This document shows, piece by piece, positions 46,614 to 57,431 of a DNA stretch of 64,000 nucleotides. Every line of letters starts with the position of its first letter. Position 1 is the first letter of the stretch. The stretch comes from Geminicoccaceae bacterium (GTDB lineage: Bacteria; Pseudomonadota; Alphaproteobacteria; Geminicoccales; Geminicoccaceae): contig JANXAZ010000010.1 in NCBI GenBank assembly GCA_025062095.1, positions 1 to 64,000 of the forward strand, written 5' to 3'. The position numbers and the translations under genes were made by a program. The notes under the pieces are model-generated. The model saw only the letters and a program-made list of their open reading frames with translations. It was not told the origin of the DNA and made no database searches.

Positions 46614-46642
46614 TTGAGGGGCGGGGCGTCGCCCCGTAAACT
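46614..46642 (+). promoter_or_regulatory. Candidate asnB promoter with palindromic spacer
   Basis: TTGAGG (46614-46619) and TAAACT (46637-46642) are exactly 17 bases apart. The spacer from 46622 to 46636 is a perfect palindrome, CGGGGCG-T-CGCCCCG. It could be a regulator site between the promoter elements, or a hairpin ending the hemN transcript. Confidence 0.55.
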
Positions 46643-46666
46643 CGGCCGGACGGGACGAGCGGAAAC

Positions 46667-48622
46667 ATGTGCGGCTTCGCGGGCGTCTTCGATCCGAACG
46701 AAGGGCGGGGCGCGGTGCTGGAAGCGCTCGCGCGCGCGATGATCGCCCCCATCGCCCACCGCGGGCCCGACGACGAGCATGTTTTCGTCGAGCCCGAGGC
46801 CGGTCTCGCACTCGGCTTTCGGCGGCTCGCCATCCGCGATCTCTCGCCGAGCGGACGGCAGCCCATGGTCTCGGCCTCGGGGCGGCACGTGATCGTGTAC
46901 AACGGCGAGCTCTACAACGCCGAAGAGCTCCGAGCCGAGCTCGAAGCCGCGGGTCTGCGGCTGCGCGGCCGCTCGGATACCGAAGTCCTTCTCGAACAGC
47001 TCGAGCGCTTCGGCCTCGAGGCGACGCTCGCCAAGAGTCTCGGCATGTTCGCCTTCGCGCTGTGGGATCGACACGACCGCAGGCTCTTTCTCGCGCGCGA
47101 CCGCCTCGGCAAGAAGCCGCTGTATTGGGGGCTCGAGCGCGGGAGGCTGCGCTTCGCTTCCGAGCTCAAATGTTTTTTCGCCGATCCCACCTTTTGCCCG
47201 GAGATCGATCGCTCGGCGCTCGGGCTCTATCTCCGGCTGGGTTACGTGCCGGGAGAACGCTCGATCCTCGCCGGCATCCGCAAGCTCGCCCCGGGCGGGT
47301 GGCTGGCGATCGATCTGCGCGGGCGCACGAGCACCGGCCGGTTCTGGGATCCGGTCGAGGTCGTGACGCGCGGCTTCGCCGAGCCGTTCCGCGATCACGA
47401 AGACGAGCTGCTCGTCCGTTTCGAAGAGCTCTTGTCGGATGCGGTCCGGCGTCGGCTGGTGAGCGACGTCCCGTTGGGCGCCTTTCTTTCCGGTGGCATC
47501 GACAGCGCGACGATCGTCGCTCTCGCGCAGGAGGCGAGCTCGCGGCCGCTTTCCACCTTCACGATCGGCTTTCGCGATCCCGCCTTCGACGAATCGGCCC
47601 AGGCGCGCGCCGTCGCGCAGCGGCTCGGGACCGACCATCACGAGCTCGTGGTGGACGCCGAGGCCGCGCTCGCGCTCGTCCCCGAGCTCCCGCGCTGGTT
47701 CGACGAGCCTTTCGCCGATGCTTCCGCGGTACCGACCCTCGTCCTTTCGCGGTTCGCGCGCGAGCGGGTGGTCGTCGCTCTTTCGGGAGACGGCGGGGAC
47801 GAGCTCTTCGCCGGCTATCGGCGGTATCGCGAGACCGTCGACCTCGCTGAAAGGCTCGCCCGCATCCCGCCGGCCGCACGGCGCGCCTCGGCGGAGCTCT
47901 TGAAGCGTTGCCCCGAGCCGATGTGGCGGCTTTTGGGGCGGCTCTTGCCGGAGCGCGCGCAGCCCGATCGGCTCGGCGAGCGCATCCGCCGTTTCGCGCG
48001 CATTCTCGCGGCCCCGGCCGAGCGCGCGAGCCTCGAGATCGCGGCGCACTGGAGCGAACCCGACGCGCTCGGCGCACCGGGACTCCTCCCGGAAGGTTTC
48101 GAAGGCGGGTTCGCCGCGCGCATCCCCGACCTCGGGACCCGTCTGCAGCTTCTCGACCTGCTCGTCTGGCTTCCCGACGACATCCTGGTCAAGCTCGACC
48201 GGGCGTCCATGGCCGCGAGTCTCGAGGCGCGCTGTCCTCTGCTCGACCACCGGGTGGTGGAGTTCGTCTTTCGTCTACCGCCTTCGCTGCGGGTGCGCGG
48301 GGAAGAGAGCAAGTATCTCTTGCGCCGGCTGCTTCGTCGACGCCTGCCCGCTGCGCTCGTAGACCGTCCCAAACGCGGGTTCTCGGTTCCGATCCACGAT
48401 TGGCTGCGCGGGCGCTTGCGCGATTGGGCCGAAGAGCTGTTGGATCCTCACCGGCTGGCCGAAGCGGGCCTCGTCGAGCCCGCGCTCGTGCGCCGCTTCT
48501 GGCGCGAGCATCTCGCCGGACGCTGCGATCGCCGCTTTCCGCTCTGGAACCTCTTGATGCTCGAGGCTTGGCGGCGGCACTGGCTCGCGCGCGCGCAAAC
48601 CCCCGTTCGCGCCGCGGCCTAG
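46667..48622 (+). CDS. asnB: Glutamine-hydrolysing asparagine synthetase AsnB
   Basis: A 651-residue two-domain enzyme. The N-terminal Ntn glutaminase begins MCGFAGV with the nucleophile Cys2, has AHRGPDDE near 31, YNGELYN near 79 and RDRLGKKPLYWG near 145. The synthetase domain has LSGGIDSATIVALA (ATP site) near 275 and ALSGDGGDELFAGYRRY near 370. It makes asparagine from aspartate and glutamine; close relatives also amidate sugars in polysaccharide clusters. Its TAG overlaps the stop of the GGDEF gene inside one CTAG. Confidence 0.93.
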   Translation: MCGFAGVFDPNEGRGAVLEALARAMIAPIAHRGPDDEHVFVEPEAGLALGFRRLAIRDLSPSGRQPMVSASGRHVIVYNGELYNAEELRAELEAAGLRLRGRSDTEVLLEQLERFGLEATLAKSLGMFAFALWDRHDRRLFLARDRLGKKPLYWGLERGRLRFASELKCFFADPTFCPEIDRSALGLYLRLGYVPGERSILAGIRKLAPGGWLAIDLRGRTSTGRFWDPVEVVTRGFAEPFRDHEDELLVRFEELLSDAVRRRLVSDVPLGAFLSGGIDSATIVALAQEASSRPLSTFTIGFRDPAFDESAQARAVAQRLGTDHHELVVDAEAALALVPELPRWFDEPFADASAVPTLVLSRFARERVVVALSGDGGDELFAGYRRYRETVDLAERLARIPPAARRASAELLKRCPEPMWRLLGRLLPERAQPDRLGERIRRFARILAAPAERASLEIAAHWSEPDALGAPGLLPEGFEGGFAARIPDLGTRLQLLDLLVWLPDDILVKLDRASMAASLEARCPLLDHRVVEFVFRLPPSLRVRGEESKYLLRRLLRRRLPAALVDRPKRGFSVPIHDWLRGRLRDWAEELLDPHRLAEAGLVEPALVRRFWREHLAGRCDRRFPLWNLLMLEAWRRHWLARAQTPVRAAA

Positions 48623-49725
48623 TCCGCTTCCGGGCCTTCCTCGGGCGTCGTTCCGGCCTCTTCCTCGGTTTCGGCGATCACCACGACGCCCCCGCCGCGG
48701 CTCTTGGCGGTGTAGAGGGCGCGGTCGGCGCGCTCGAAGAGCAGATCGGTCTCCCGTCCGTGCAGGGGATAAACGGCGGTGCCGATGCTCGCGCGAACCG
48801 TCAGCGCCACGGGTCCGACCGAAAGGGGTGCGGCGAGGCGCGCGAGCAGGCGTTCGGCGGCGAGCCGCGCTCCTTCGAGATTCTGCAGATCACACTGCAG
48901 GAAGGCGAATTCGTCGCCGCCGATGCGCGCGAGCGTATCGGTCGAGCGGATCGCGGGCTTCAGCTGTCGCGCGAAGGCCACGAGGACGGCATCGCCGACG
49001 CGATGGCCGTGGCTGTCGTTGATCGCCTTGAAGCCGTCGAGGTCGAGGAGATGCAAGGCGACGAGGCCGCCGTAGCGATCCGCCCGGGCGATCGCCTGAT
49101 GCAAGCGGTCTTCGAGGACCAGGCGATTGGGCAGGCCGGTGAGGGGATCGAAAAGAGCCAAGCGCGCGATCGCCGTCTCGCGGGCGAAGCGGGCGGTGGC
49201 ATCGCGGACGGCGAGGATCCGCAGCGGCCGGCCCGAGAAGCCCGGCGGCCCCGCCGCGACTTCGACCGGCAGACGCGCGCCCGCAGCGCGTTTGGCGAGC
49301 ATGTCGACGACCAGGCCCGGGCGCGCGAAGAGCTCGTTCCAGACCGTCTCGGGTGCCTCGAGCAGCTCGTCCAGCGCGCGGCCGACGAGGGCGTTTTCCG
49401 GCTCTCCCCAGAGGCGTACGGCGGCCTCGTTGGCGTGTCGGACGAGCCGGTGCGCATCGACGACGAGGATGGCTTCCGGCAGGTGACCGAACAGCGAGAC
49501 GATTTCCGGACCCAGTTCCTCGTCGGGTCCGATCTCCCCGTTTCCTTCCCCGCTCGCGAGATCGAGCTCGCAGAGGAGAGCGTCGCGGGGCAGGAGCGTC
49601 GCGGCCGTTCGCGGGCGATCTGTGCGGCTTCGCGCCGAGGAGCCGCCCACCGCGTGGCGATGGCTCTCATCGACGACCGGTAATAGGACGAGCAACGACA
49701 ACCATCTCGGGCCACACGGTTCCAT
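48619..49725 (-). CDS. PAS-GGDEF diguanylate cyclase
   Basis: The 368-residue protein has a PAS sensor (about 75-190, HLPEAILVVDAHRLVRHANEAAVRL) and a GGDEF domain with FDPLTGLPNRLVLEDRL near 197 and the intact catalytic RIGGDEFAF near 277. It should make cyclic di-GMP. No EAL domain, membrane segment or receiver is present, so it is cytosolic. An N-terminal stretch before about residue 50 is poorly conserved-looking, so the real start may lie downstream of ATG 49725. The RxxD inhibitory site before GGDEF is not evident. Confidence 0.9.
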   Translation of the reverse strand: MEPCGPRWLSLLVLLPVVDESHRHAVGGSSARSRTDRPRTAATLLPRDALLCELDLASGEGNGEIGPDEELGPEIVSLFGHLPEAILVVDAHRLVRHANEAAVRLWGEPENALVGRALDELLEAPETVWNELFARPGLVVDMLAKRAAGARLPVEVAAGPPGFSGRPLRILAVRDATARFARETAIARLALFDPLTGLPNRLVLEDRLHQAIARADRYGGLVALHLLDLDGFKAINDSHGHRVGDAVLVAFARQLKPAIRSTDTLARIGGDEFAFLQCDLQNLEGARLAAERLLARLAAPLSVGPVALTVRASIGTAVYPLHGRETDLLFERADRALYTAKSRGGGVVVIAETEEEAGTTPEEGPEAD

Positions 49726-50064
49726 GTCGCCTCACCATGCCGAGCGGGAATATCTTCAACAGCTCATGAAGAATAGAGCGCTGAGGAGTCCGCCGTGCAA
49801 GACACTACTTGATGCTAGCGCGACGGCACTTCGGTCTCCTCGAAGTTGACCGACCCGGTGATCCGCGCCGCCCAGCGCGATCGAGCGAGTGCGTGCGACC
49901 GAGCACGACCTCAAATTGAACCGTGAGCATCCGCGGATCGCCGAGGTTCGAAGCCGAAAAGGCGTTCGCGGCGCTTACGGTAAGCTCGCTCCTTTCGGCC
50001 TTGCGCGGGCTCTCGTGCCGAACGATGCCCCGCGACGGGGCTCGACGAGAAAAGGGGCTGCGCG
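49726..50064. other. Intergenic region with AT-richer patch
   Basis: Bases 49680-49860 are richer in A and T than the surroundings. A short frame from ATG 49724 to 49849 (42 codons, basic, starting MSPHHAEREYLQQLMKNR) is open but unsupported by a ribosome site. The rest holds no feature I can name. Confidence 0.4.
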
Positions 50065-50508
50065 ATGCGTCTTTCCCGCGATCGGCTCGAAGCGGCGCTC
50101 GCTCTCGCCGAGGGACGTCCGCTCACCGGTCCGTTCGAGCGGCTCGTGGGCTATCGCTTCGGCTGGGACGAGCGCGCGGGTCTCACCGTCGAACTCGACC
50201 TCGAGGAGCGCCACGCGAGCCAATTCGGGGGCGCGCACGGGGGCGTGACGCTTCTGCTCCTCGACACGGTGGGCGGGGTCGCGGCCGCCCTCGCAGTGGG
50301 CGAGGCGCTCGCGCGCATCGCCACGATCTCGCTTTCCGCCAACTTCATCCGCGCGGCGAGCCCGGGTCGGGTCGTGGCGACGGCGCGCGTCGATCACCTC
50401 GGCAAGGCCGTGGCGCATTGCACGATGCAGCTGCACGAGGCGAACGCGGCCGGCCCGCTTCTCGCGACCGCGATCGGTGCCTACCGGCTGTTCCGCCGCG
50501 GCGGTTGA
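50065..50508 (+). CDS. PaaI family thioesterase (hotdog fold)
   Basis: A 147-residue acyl-CoA thioesterase-like protein. The conserved block RHASQFGGAHGGVTLLLLDTVGG near residue 50 carries the HGG-x-LLD core of the PaaI/YbgC hotdog family, and SLSANFIRAASPG near 92 matches the substrate-channel strand. It likely hydrolyses aryl- or acyl-CoA thioesters. AAAGGGG precedes ATG. It is followed after 72 bases by the molybdopterin subunit gene. Confidence 0.9.
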   Translation: MRLSRDRLEAALALAEGRPLTGPFERLVGYRFGWDERAGLTVELDLEERHASQFGGAHGGVTLLLLDTVGGVAAALAVGEALARIATISLSANFIRAASPGRVVATARVDHLGKAVAHCTMQLHEANAAGPLLATAIGAYRLFRRGG

Positions 50509-50580
50509 GCCCGCATTCCGGCTCCCATATAGGAGCGAGCGGGAGCCGACGGCCGCTCGGCCGCAACGCGGGAGGAGGCG

Positions 50581-52899
<2,319 letters not shown>

Positions 52900-52914
52900 G
52901 CGCGCCCGGCGGGT

Positions 52915-53355
52915 CTACTCGCGCGGCTCGGGCGCGGCCGAGCCGAGGAGCAGCGCGAGCAGTCCCGCCACCGCCGCGCTCGCGACCTCGAGACCGCTCG
53001 CCGCGAGCCGGGCACAGCCGGCCGCGCTCGCGAGCCCGAGTTCGCCCCAGGCGAGCGCGATCGCGAAGGCGCGGGCGGAGGAGGAAGCGAGCCGAGCCGG
53101 GCCGAGAGGCCAGGAGAAAGCGGGAACGAGCGACCAGCCGCGCGCTTCGGCGGGCTCGAGGGCATGTGCGGGATCGGCGAGGGTCCGCGCCGCAGCCGCC
53201 GCGTTCCCGCTCGCACGCGGACCGTAAGAGACGCGAATGCCCGCGCCGGTGCCTCCCGCGGAGGCCACCGCGCGCGCGTGGCAGCTCGCGCGGTCGTCGT
53301 TGGCCGCGCGAGGCAGAGCGATCAGGCGTCCGATGTCGTCGGCCCGGATCATCAT
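52915..53355 (-). CDS. Small protein of unknown function
   Basis: A 146-residue Ala-rich protein. The start MMIRADDIGRLIALPRAANDDRA looks like a real coding start (RLIALPRAANDDR is a common-looking leader), and GAGGAAC lies just before ATG. The rest is low complexity, with a hydrophobic stretch near the C-terminus (SAAVAGLLALLLG) that could be a membrane helix. No function is recognised. It follows the beta-CASP gene on the minus strand after 198 bases. Confidence 0.5.
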   Translation of the reverse strand: MMIRADDIGRLIALPRAANDDRASCHARAVASAGGTGAGIRVSYGPRASGNAAAAARTLADPAHALEPAEARGWSLVPAFSWPLGPARLASSSARAFAIALAWGELGLASAAGCARLAASGLEVASAAVAGLLALLLGSAAPEPRE

Positions 53356-53553
53356 GGCCGTTCCTCGTCGTTTCCGCGCACCGACCTCCGCTCCGCGGCG
53401 TCGTGCGGTGGGCGTCCTCCCCGACGCGCGCGAAGCTCGCGCGCGAAGAAAGGGCCCTCAAGGTCGGGCTCGCGCTCGGAAGGCATTTTGTCATCGGAGC
53501 GTTGACGAAAGGTCACGAAAGCGGAGCGGCTGCATACCGCGATGCGCCCTTCG

Positions 53554-55137
53554 TCACGAGCGCAAAGTCCGCCGCAGCCGTCCGAGCAGCTCGAGCCGCG
53601 AACGATCGTCCGGCAGCACGCGCAGCTCGTCGGCGATGTCGAGCAGCAACCGCGCATGGGCGTTGTGCCAGTCGGCCGCGACCGCGGCGAAGCGGGGATC
53701 GAGCCGGGTCGGGCCGGGAAGCGGCCGCGGTGGCCGGTCCGAGGCGAGCTCGAAACGCTCATCGAGCCGGGGGACGAGGATCGCGAGCGGGTCGAAGCCC
53801 TCGGCGGCGAGCGCGGCACGGAGCGCGGTGGTGGCGCATTCCGAGCCGCGCACGAGAAAAATCGCCTTCCGGACCGGCCGCCGGGCGGCGATCCAACGCA
53901 CGAGCTCCTCGCCGTCGGCGTGGCCGCACACGCTCTCGAGCGCGCGGATCCGGGCCCGCACCGCCACCTCCTCGCCGTCGATCCGCAGCCGCTTCTCCCC
54001 CGAGAGCACGACTTGGCCCAGGCTACCGTACGGCAGATGGCCCCCGAAGAGCACCGTGACCTCGGGTCGCCACAGAAGCTCGCGGAGCGCGCGGCGGGAG
54101 AAGCCGGCCTCGGCCGTCCCGAGCGGGGCGAGGAGCACCGCGGGACCCGAGAGCGCACCCGCGTCTTCGGTTTCGGGATCGCAACAGGCGAGGACGCTCG
54201 ACCGGGCGAGGAGCTCGGCGAGATCCTCCGCCCCGAACGCGCTCGCCCGGCACGAGGCGAGCGCGTGCAGCACTCGCGTTCCGTGTCGACAGACGAAGCG
54301 GACGGGAACCGGGGGCAACGCGCCGTCCCTCACCGCCTCGAGCAAGAGGAGGAACAGCTCGCAGCTGCGCTCGAGCCCGAGCACGGGGAGAAAGGCGAGC
54401 CCGCCGCCCTCGAGCGCCTCGGCGAGCTCGCGCACGAAGCGCCGTCGGCGCTCGGCGGCGCTCTTCTCGCCGCGCCGGCGATCGCCGTAGAGGCTTTCGG
54501 CGACGAGGTAGTCGACATCCCGAGGCGCCCGGGGATCGGGGTCGGAAGAGGCGGCTTCCGGGCCGAGGTCGCCCGAAAAGAGCAGCCGGGCCGGACGGCT
54601 CGTGCCCTCGTCGATCTCGAGCTCGATCGAGGCCGAGCCGGGGATGTGAGCGGCGTTCCAGAAGCGAGCGCGCACCCCCGGGGCGGGTTCGAACCAGCGC
54701 CCGAAATCGCAGGCTTCGATCCGCTCGAGACAAGCCCGGACTTCGGCCTCGCCGTAGATCGGCGCGACCTCCGGCCCGCCGCGCCGACGGAGGCGGCGCC
54801 CGAGGCGCGCGGTTTCGGTCGCGAGCGCGTGGGCGACTTCGGGCAGAAGCGCCCGCAACAGCTCGAGGGTCGCCTCGGTCGCCATGATCGGCGCGCGCAG
54901 GCCCTCGGCGACCAGCCGCGGCAGGAGGCCCGCGTGGTCGAGGTGGGCGTGGGTGAGGAGGACGCAGTCGAGCCGCGCGGGCGCGAAGGGAAGAGCGCGC
55001 CGGTTGAGCGATCGCACGGTGCGCGTGCCGGAGAACAACCCGCAGTCGACGAGCAACCGGCCGGCACCGTGTTCGACGAGAAAACAAGCGCCGGTCGTGG
55101 TCGAAACGCCTCCGTGGAAGCCGATGCGGATCGCCAT
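53554..55137 (-). CDS. Metallo-beta-lactamase fold beta-CASP nuclease
   Basis: A 527-residue protein of the CPSF73-like family that cuts RNA or DNA with two zinc ions. Metal motifs: HAHLDHAG near residue 64, AAHIPGSAS near 172, FSGDLG near 200 and the beta-CASP CGHADGEELVRWI near 413. The usual ESTYGDR region reads AESLYGDR near 220, with Leu for Thr. The N-terminus IGFHGGVSTTTGACFLVEH is the typical opening. Its role could be in RNA turnover or processing, but the target is unknown. Confidence 0.85.
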   Translation of the reverse strand: MAIRIGFHGGVSTTTGACFLVEHGAGRLLVDCGLFSGTRTVRSLNRRALPFAPARLDCVLLTHAHLDHAGLLPRLVAEGLRAPIMATEATLELLRALLPEVAHALATETARLGRRLRRRGGPEVAPIYGEAEVRACLERIEACDFGRWFEPAPGVRARFWNAAHIPGSASIELEIDEGTSRPARLLFSGDLGPEAASSDPDPRAPRDVDYLVAESLYGDRRRGEKSAAERRRRFVRELAEALEGGGLAFLPVLGLERSCELFLLLLEAVRDGALPPVPVRFVCRHGTRVLHALASCRASAFGAEDLAELLARSSVLACCDPETEDAGALSGPAVLLAPLGTAEAGFSRRALRELLWRPEVTVLFGGHLPYGSLGQVVLSGEKRLRIDGEEVAVRARIRALESVCGHADGEELVRWIAARRPVRKAIFLVRGSECATTALRAALAAEGFDPLAILVPRLDERFELASDRPPRPLPGPTRLDPRFAAVAADWHNAHARLLLDIADELRVLPDDRSRLELLGRLRRTLRS

Positions 55138-55222
55138 GAGCGTTCCAGCGAGACCCGGTCGCAGGGAGCCGGTGGTCGCTTATCCGAGCGCGACGTCAAC
55201 TAAAAGGAGATAGACCTCTCGG

Positions 55223-56119
55223 TCAATCGCCTCCTGCGTAGTGCTGGCGGATGGCCTCCCAAGCTTGCTCCGCGGTTTCGACGAATCGGAAGATCGCGAG
55301 GTCCTGCTCGTCGATCACTCCGTACTCGACCATGGCGTCGAAGTTGATGATGCTGCGCCAATAGGCTTCGTCGAAGAGAAGCACGGGCATCCTTCGCGCT
55401 TTCTTGGTCTGGATCAGACACAATGTTTCGAAAAGCTCGTCGAGCGTACCGTAGCCGCCGGGAAAGACCACGAGAGCTCGCGCGCGCGTCAGAAGATGCA
55501 TTTTCCGCAAAGCGAAGTAATGAAAGCGGAAGCACAGCTCCGGCGTGACCCAGGGGTTCGGTGCCTGCTCTTCGGGGAGCACGATGTTGTGCCCGACGGT
55601 CGGCGCTCCGGCCTCGCTCGCGCCGCGGTTCGCCGCCTCCATGATCCCCGGCCCGCCGCCGGTGACGATGACGAACCGGTGCGGATTGCCCTGCTCGCTC
55701 TCGCGCGCGACGAGGGCCGCGAAACGCCGCGCCTCCTCGTAGTGGCGGGAGAGCTCTTCGAGCCGCCGGGCGACGGCGAGCCGGCGGTTGGCGTCGGCGT
55801 CGAAGGGATGGGCGCGGGCGGCCTCCTCGGCTTCCTCGCGCAGCCGGCGGGCGCGTTCGGGTTCGACGATGCGGGCGCTGCCGAAGACGACGATCGTCGA
55901 TTCGATCCGATGTTGCTGCAGCGTGAGTTCGGGCTTCAACAATTCGAGTTGGAGCCGAACCGGGCGCAGCTCCTCGCGCAACAAGAAGTCGATGTCGGTG
56001 AAGGCGAGGCGGTAGCTCGGCGAGCGGGTCTGGGGGGTGTCGACGCGCGGCGGCTCGCGCAGGGCGTCTTCGCGCGCACTGGGCAGAGGCACGTGCGGTT
56101 CGGGCTCGCGCAACGCCAT
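55223..56119 (-). CDS. LOG family protein (TIGR00730-like)
   Basis: A 298-residue protein of the LOG/lysine decarboxylase-like family. The nucleotide-binding GGGPGIMEAANRGA is near residue 153 and the signature PGGYGTLDELFETL near 218. Many members hydrolyse nucleoside 5'-monophosphates such as cytokinin ribotides, releasing the base; the bacterial role varies. An N-terminal helical region of about 100 residues precedes the domain, longer than in the small LOG type. ATG at 56119 has GGAG 8 bases upstream; a TTG at 56170 is less likely. Confidence 0.88.
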   Translation of the reverse strand: MALREPEPHVPLPSAREDALREPPRVDTPQTRSPSYRLAFTDIDFLLREELRPVRLQLELLKPELTLQQHRIESTIVVFGSARIVEPERARRLREEAEEAARAHPFDADANRRLAVARRLEELSRHYEEARRFAALVARESEQGNPHRFVIVTGGGPGIMEAANRGASEAGAPTVGHNIVLPEEQAPNPWVTPELCFRFHYFALRKMHLLTRARALVVFPGGYGTLDELFETLCLIQTKKARRMPVLLFDEAYWRSIINFDAMVEYGVIDEQDLAIFRFVETAEQAWEAIRQHYAGGD

Positions 56120-56221
56120 GGAGTTCTCCGGAAGCAGAAAATCGGCGTCGGGGCCGCCCTTGTCGCGCAAGCGACTCGCTCATGCAACCATCGCGCGATA
56201 CTCGTGCCGGCCGAAAAGAAC

Positions 56222-56253
56222 CACGGCCCCGGTGGCGTTCCACCGGGGCCGTG
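56222..56253 (-). terminator. Intrinsic terminator of the phasin gene
   Basis: A perfect 14-base-pair stem (56222-56235 with 56240-56253, loop CGTT in plus reading) is followed on the minus strand by GGTTCTTTTCGG, a T-rich tail. It lies 43 bases past the phasin stop and is the best terminator in the window. Confidence 0.85.
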
Positions 56254-56296
56254 CACTCGCCGCCGAAGCGGGGAGGGAGGTGGGGGGAGGCGTGCC

Positions 56297-56671
56297 TCAG
56301 GCGGCGAGGGTCTTGACCTCGTCGAGGTTGGCCGCGGCGCGCTTGACCAAGAGGTCGACCACCTCGGCCTGCGCCTTCATGCCGAGATCGAGGGTCTCCT
56401 TGGCGTCGGCCATGGCCTTCTCGATCACCGACTTGGCCTCTTCGACATAGTCCTTGGGCTGCTTCTTGACGTCGAAGGCCCGGAACAAGCCCTCGAACTT
56501 GCCGACCGAGTCCTTCATCATGTCCGCCTGCCGCTTGGCCACGGTCTGCCAGAAGTCGAAGACGATCTTCTGCGCCGCGATCAGGGTCTCGAGGTTCGCC
56601 TTGTTCAGGGCGATCCAGGCGTCGAGGTCGAACTTGGGGAAATTCGCCGAATTGGTCTTTGCGGCAGTCAC
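56297..56671 (-). CDS. phaP: Phasin
   Basis: A 124-residue amphipathic, almost all-helical protein. NSANFPKFDLDAWIALNKANLETLIAAQKIVFDFWQTVAKRQADMMK spans the N-terminal half (family block LDAWIALNKANLETL), with further helices to the end. Phasins coat PHA granules and control their size. GTG at 56671 is preferred because GGAGGG in ATGGAGGGTACC sits at good spacing, but ATG at 56683 is possible. A promoter with an operator-like site precedes it and a strong terminator follows. It serves the PhaC encoded at 35372. Confidence 0.9.
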   Translation of the reverse strand: MTAAKTNSANFPKFDLDAWIALNKANLETLIAAQKIVFDFWQTVAKRQADMMKDSVGKFEGLFRAFDVKKQPKDYVEEAKSVIEKAMADAKETLDLGMKAQAEVVDLLVKRAAANLDEVKTLAA

Positions 56672-56690
56672 GGTACCCTCCATCGGCCGG

Positions 56691-56707
56691 TTTGCTGCGC
56701 TGCACAA
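56691..56707. promoter_or_regulatory. Candidate PhaR operator before the phasin gene
   Basis: TTTGCTGCGCTGCACAA (plus reading) is TGC-rich and partly symmetrical, like PhaR sites described upstream of phasin and pha genes in alphaproteobacteria. It lies right behind the -10 element, over the probable transcript start, where a repressor would block transcription. No phaR gene is in the window. Confidence 0.5.
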
Positions 56708-56737
56708 TTCATATCGCATCGCAGTAAGAGCCGGCAA
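56708..56737 (-). promoter_or_regulatory. Promoter of the phasin gene
   Basis: On the minus strand, TTGCCG (56732-56737) and TATGAA (56708-56713) are 18 bases apart. Strong -10 match and AT-rich context in a GC-rich genome, fitting a highly expressed granule protein. Confidence 0.6.
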
Positions 56738-56805
56738 GGGAGGGGCGCGCCGCCCGGACGCGGAATGCGCGGGGATCGCCTGCGACCGGGTGCCGCAGGG
56801 GCCGC

Positions 56806-57426
56806 TCAGCCGAAACGACGGAGGGTCGGGCCCAGGCGTCCGAGCACCGCCGCCCCGGCCGCCAGGCTCCGGTGCAGGACGTCGCGCGCGCGCGCTTGAC
56901 CGGGGCTGTCGTCGCGCAGCCACACCGCGAGGGTCTCGAGGGTCACGATCGTGCCCCCGATTTCCTGCAGCGCGCGCTCCGCGCCCCGTCCCGGCACCCG
57001 GGCGACGTCGAGGAAGGCGTGCACGAGCCGGGACAAAGAGAAGATCATCGGCACCCAGTGATGCGGGTGCGAGGGCCACATTTTGGCCCGGAGCATGACC
57101 CCGGTGAGCCGGCGATGGGGGGCGAGCGCCTCGAACCACCGCCACATCACGCGTTCGAGCCGCACCTTGGGATCGCGATCGGCGAGCAGCTCCGGCGGGG
57201 TCGACCACACCGCCGCGAGCGCGCGCGCGAACCAAGCGTCGGCGATCGCGTTCGTATCCGGGAAATGCGCGGCGAGGAGCGGAAGGGGGACCTCGGCGGC
57301 CTCGGCGACGTCGGAAAGGCGCAGCTGGTCCCAGCCGAATTCCTCCGCGAGCCCGAGGGCGATATCGAGCACCCGGTCGAGGTCGAGCGCTCGATCGCCC
57401 GCGCCTCCGCCCGACGCTTCGGCCAA
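56806..57426 (-). CDS. COQ9/TetR-like family protein
   Basis: A 206-residue, all-helical protein. The N-terminal segment LDIALGLAEEFGWDQLRLSDVAEAAEVPLPLLAAHFPD resembles the HTH of TetR proteins or the COQ9 fold, and the long C-terminal helical domain (LEALAPHR-like FEALAPHRRLTGVMLRAKMWPS) resembles TetR/Coq9 members. It may be a transcriptional regulator or a lipid-binding ubiquinone-synthesis protein. The start is unsure: TTG at 57426 is chosen to fit the HTH; it lies only 5 bases after the preceding gene. Confidence 0.75.
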   Translation of the reverse strand: MAEASGGGAGDRALDLDRVLDIALGLAEEFGWDQLRLSDVAEAAEVPLPLLAAHFPDTNAIADAWFARALAAVWSTPPELLADRDPKVRLERVMWRWFEALAPHRRLTGVMLRAKMWPSHPHHWVPMIFSLSRLVHAFLDVARVPGRGAERALQEIGGTIVTLETLAVWLRDDSPGQARARDVLHRSLAAGAAVLGRLGPTLRRFG

Positions 57427-57431
57427 GGCCT

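Noticed and set aside
53237-54490. Plus-strand frame of about 400 Ser/Arg-rich codons
   Set aside because: It covers the beta-CASP gene in antisense and has the Ser/Arg/Ala bias typical of shadow frames in high-GC DNA.
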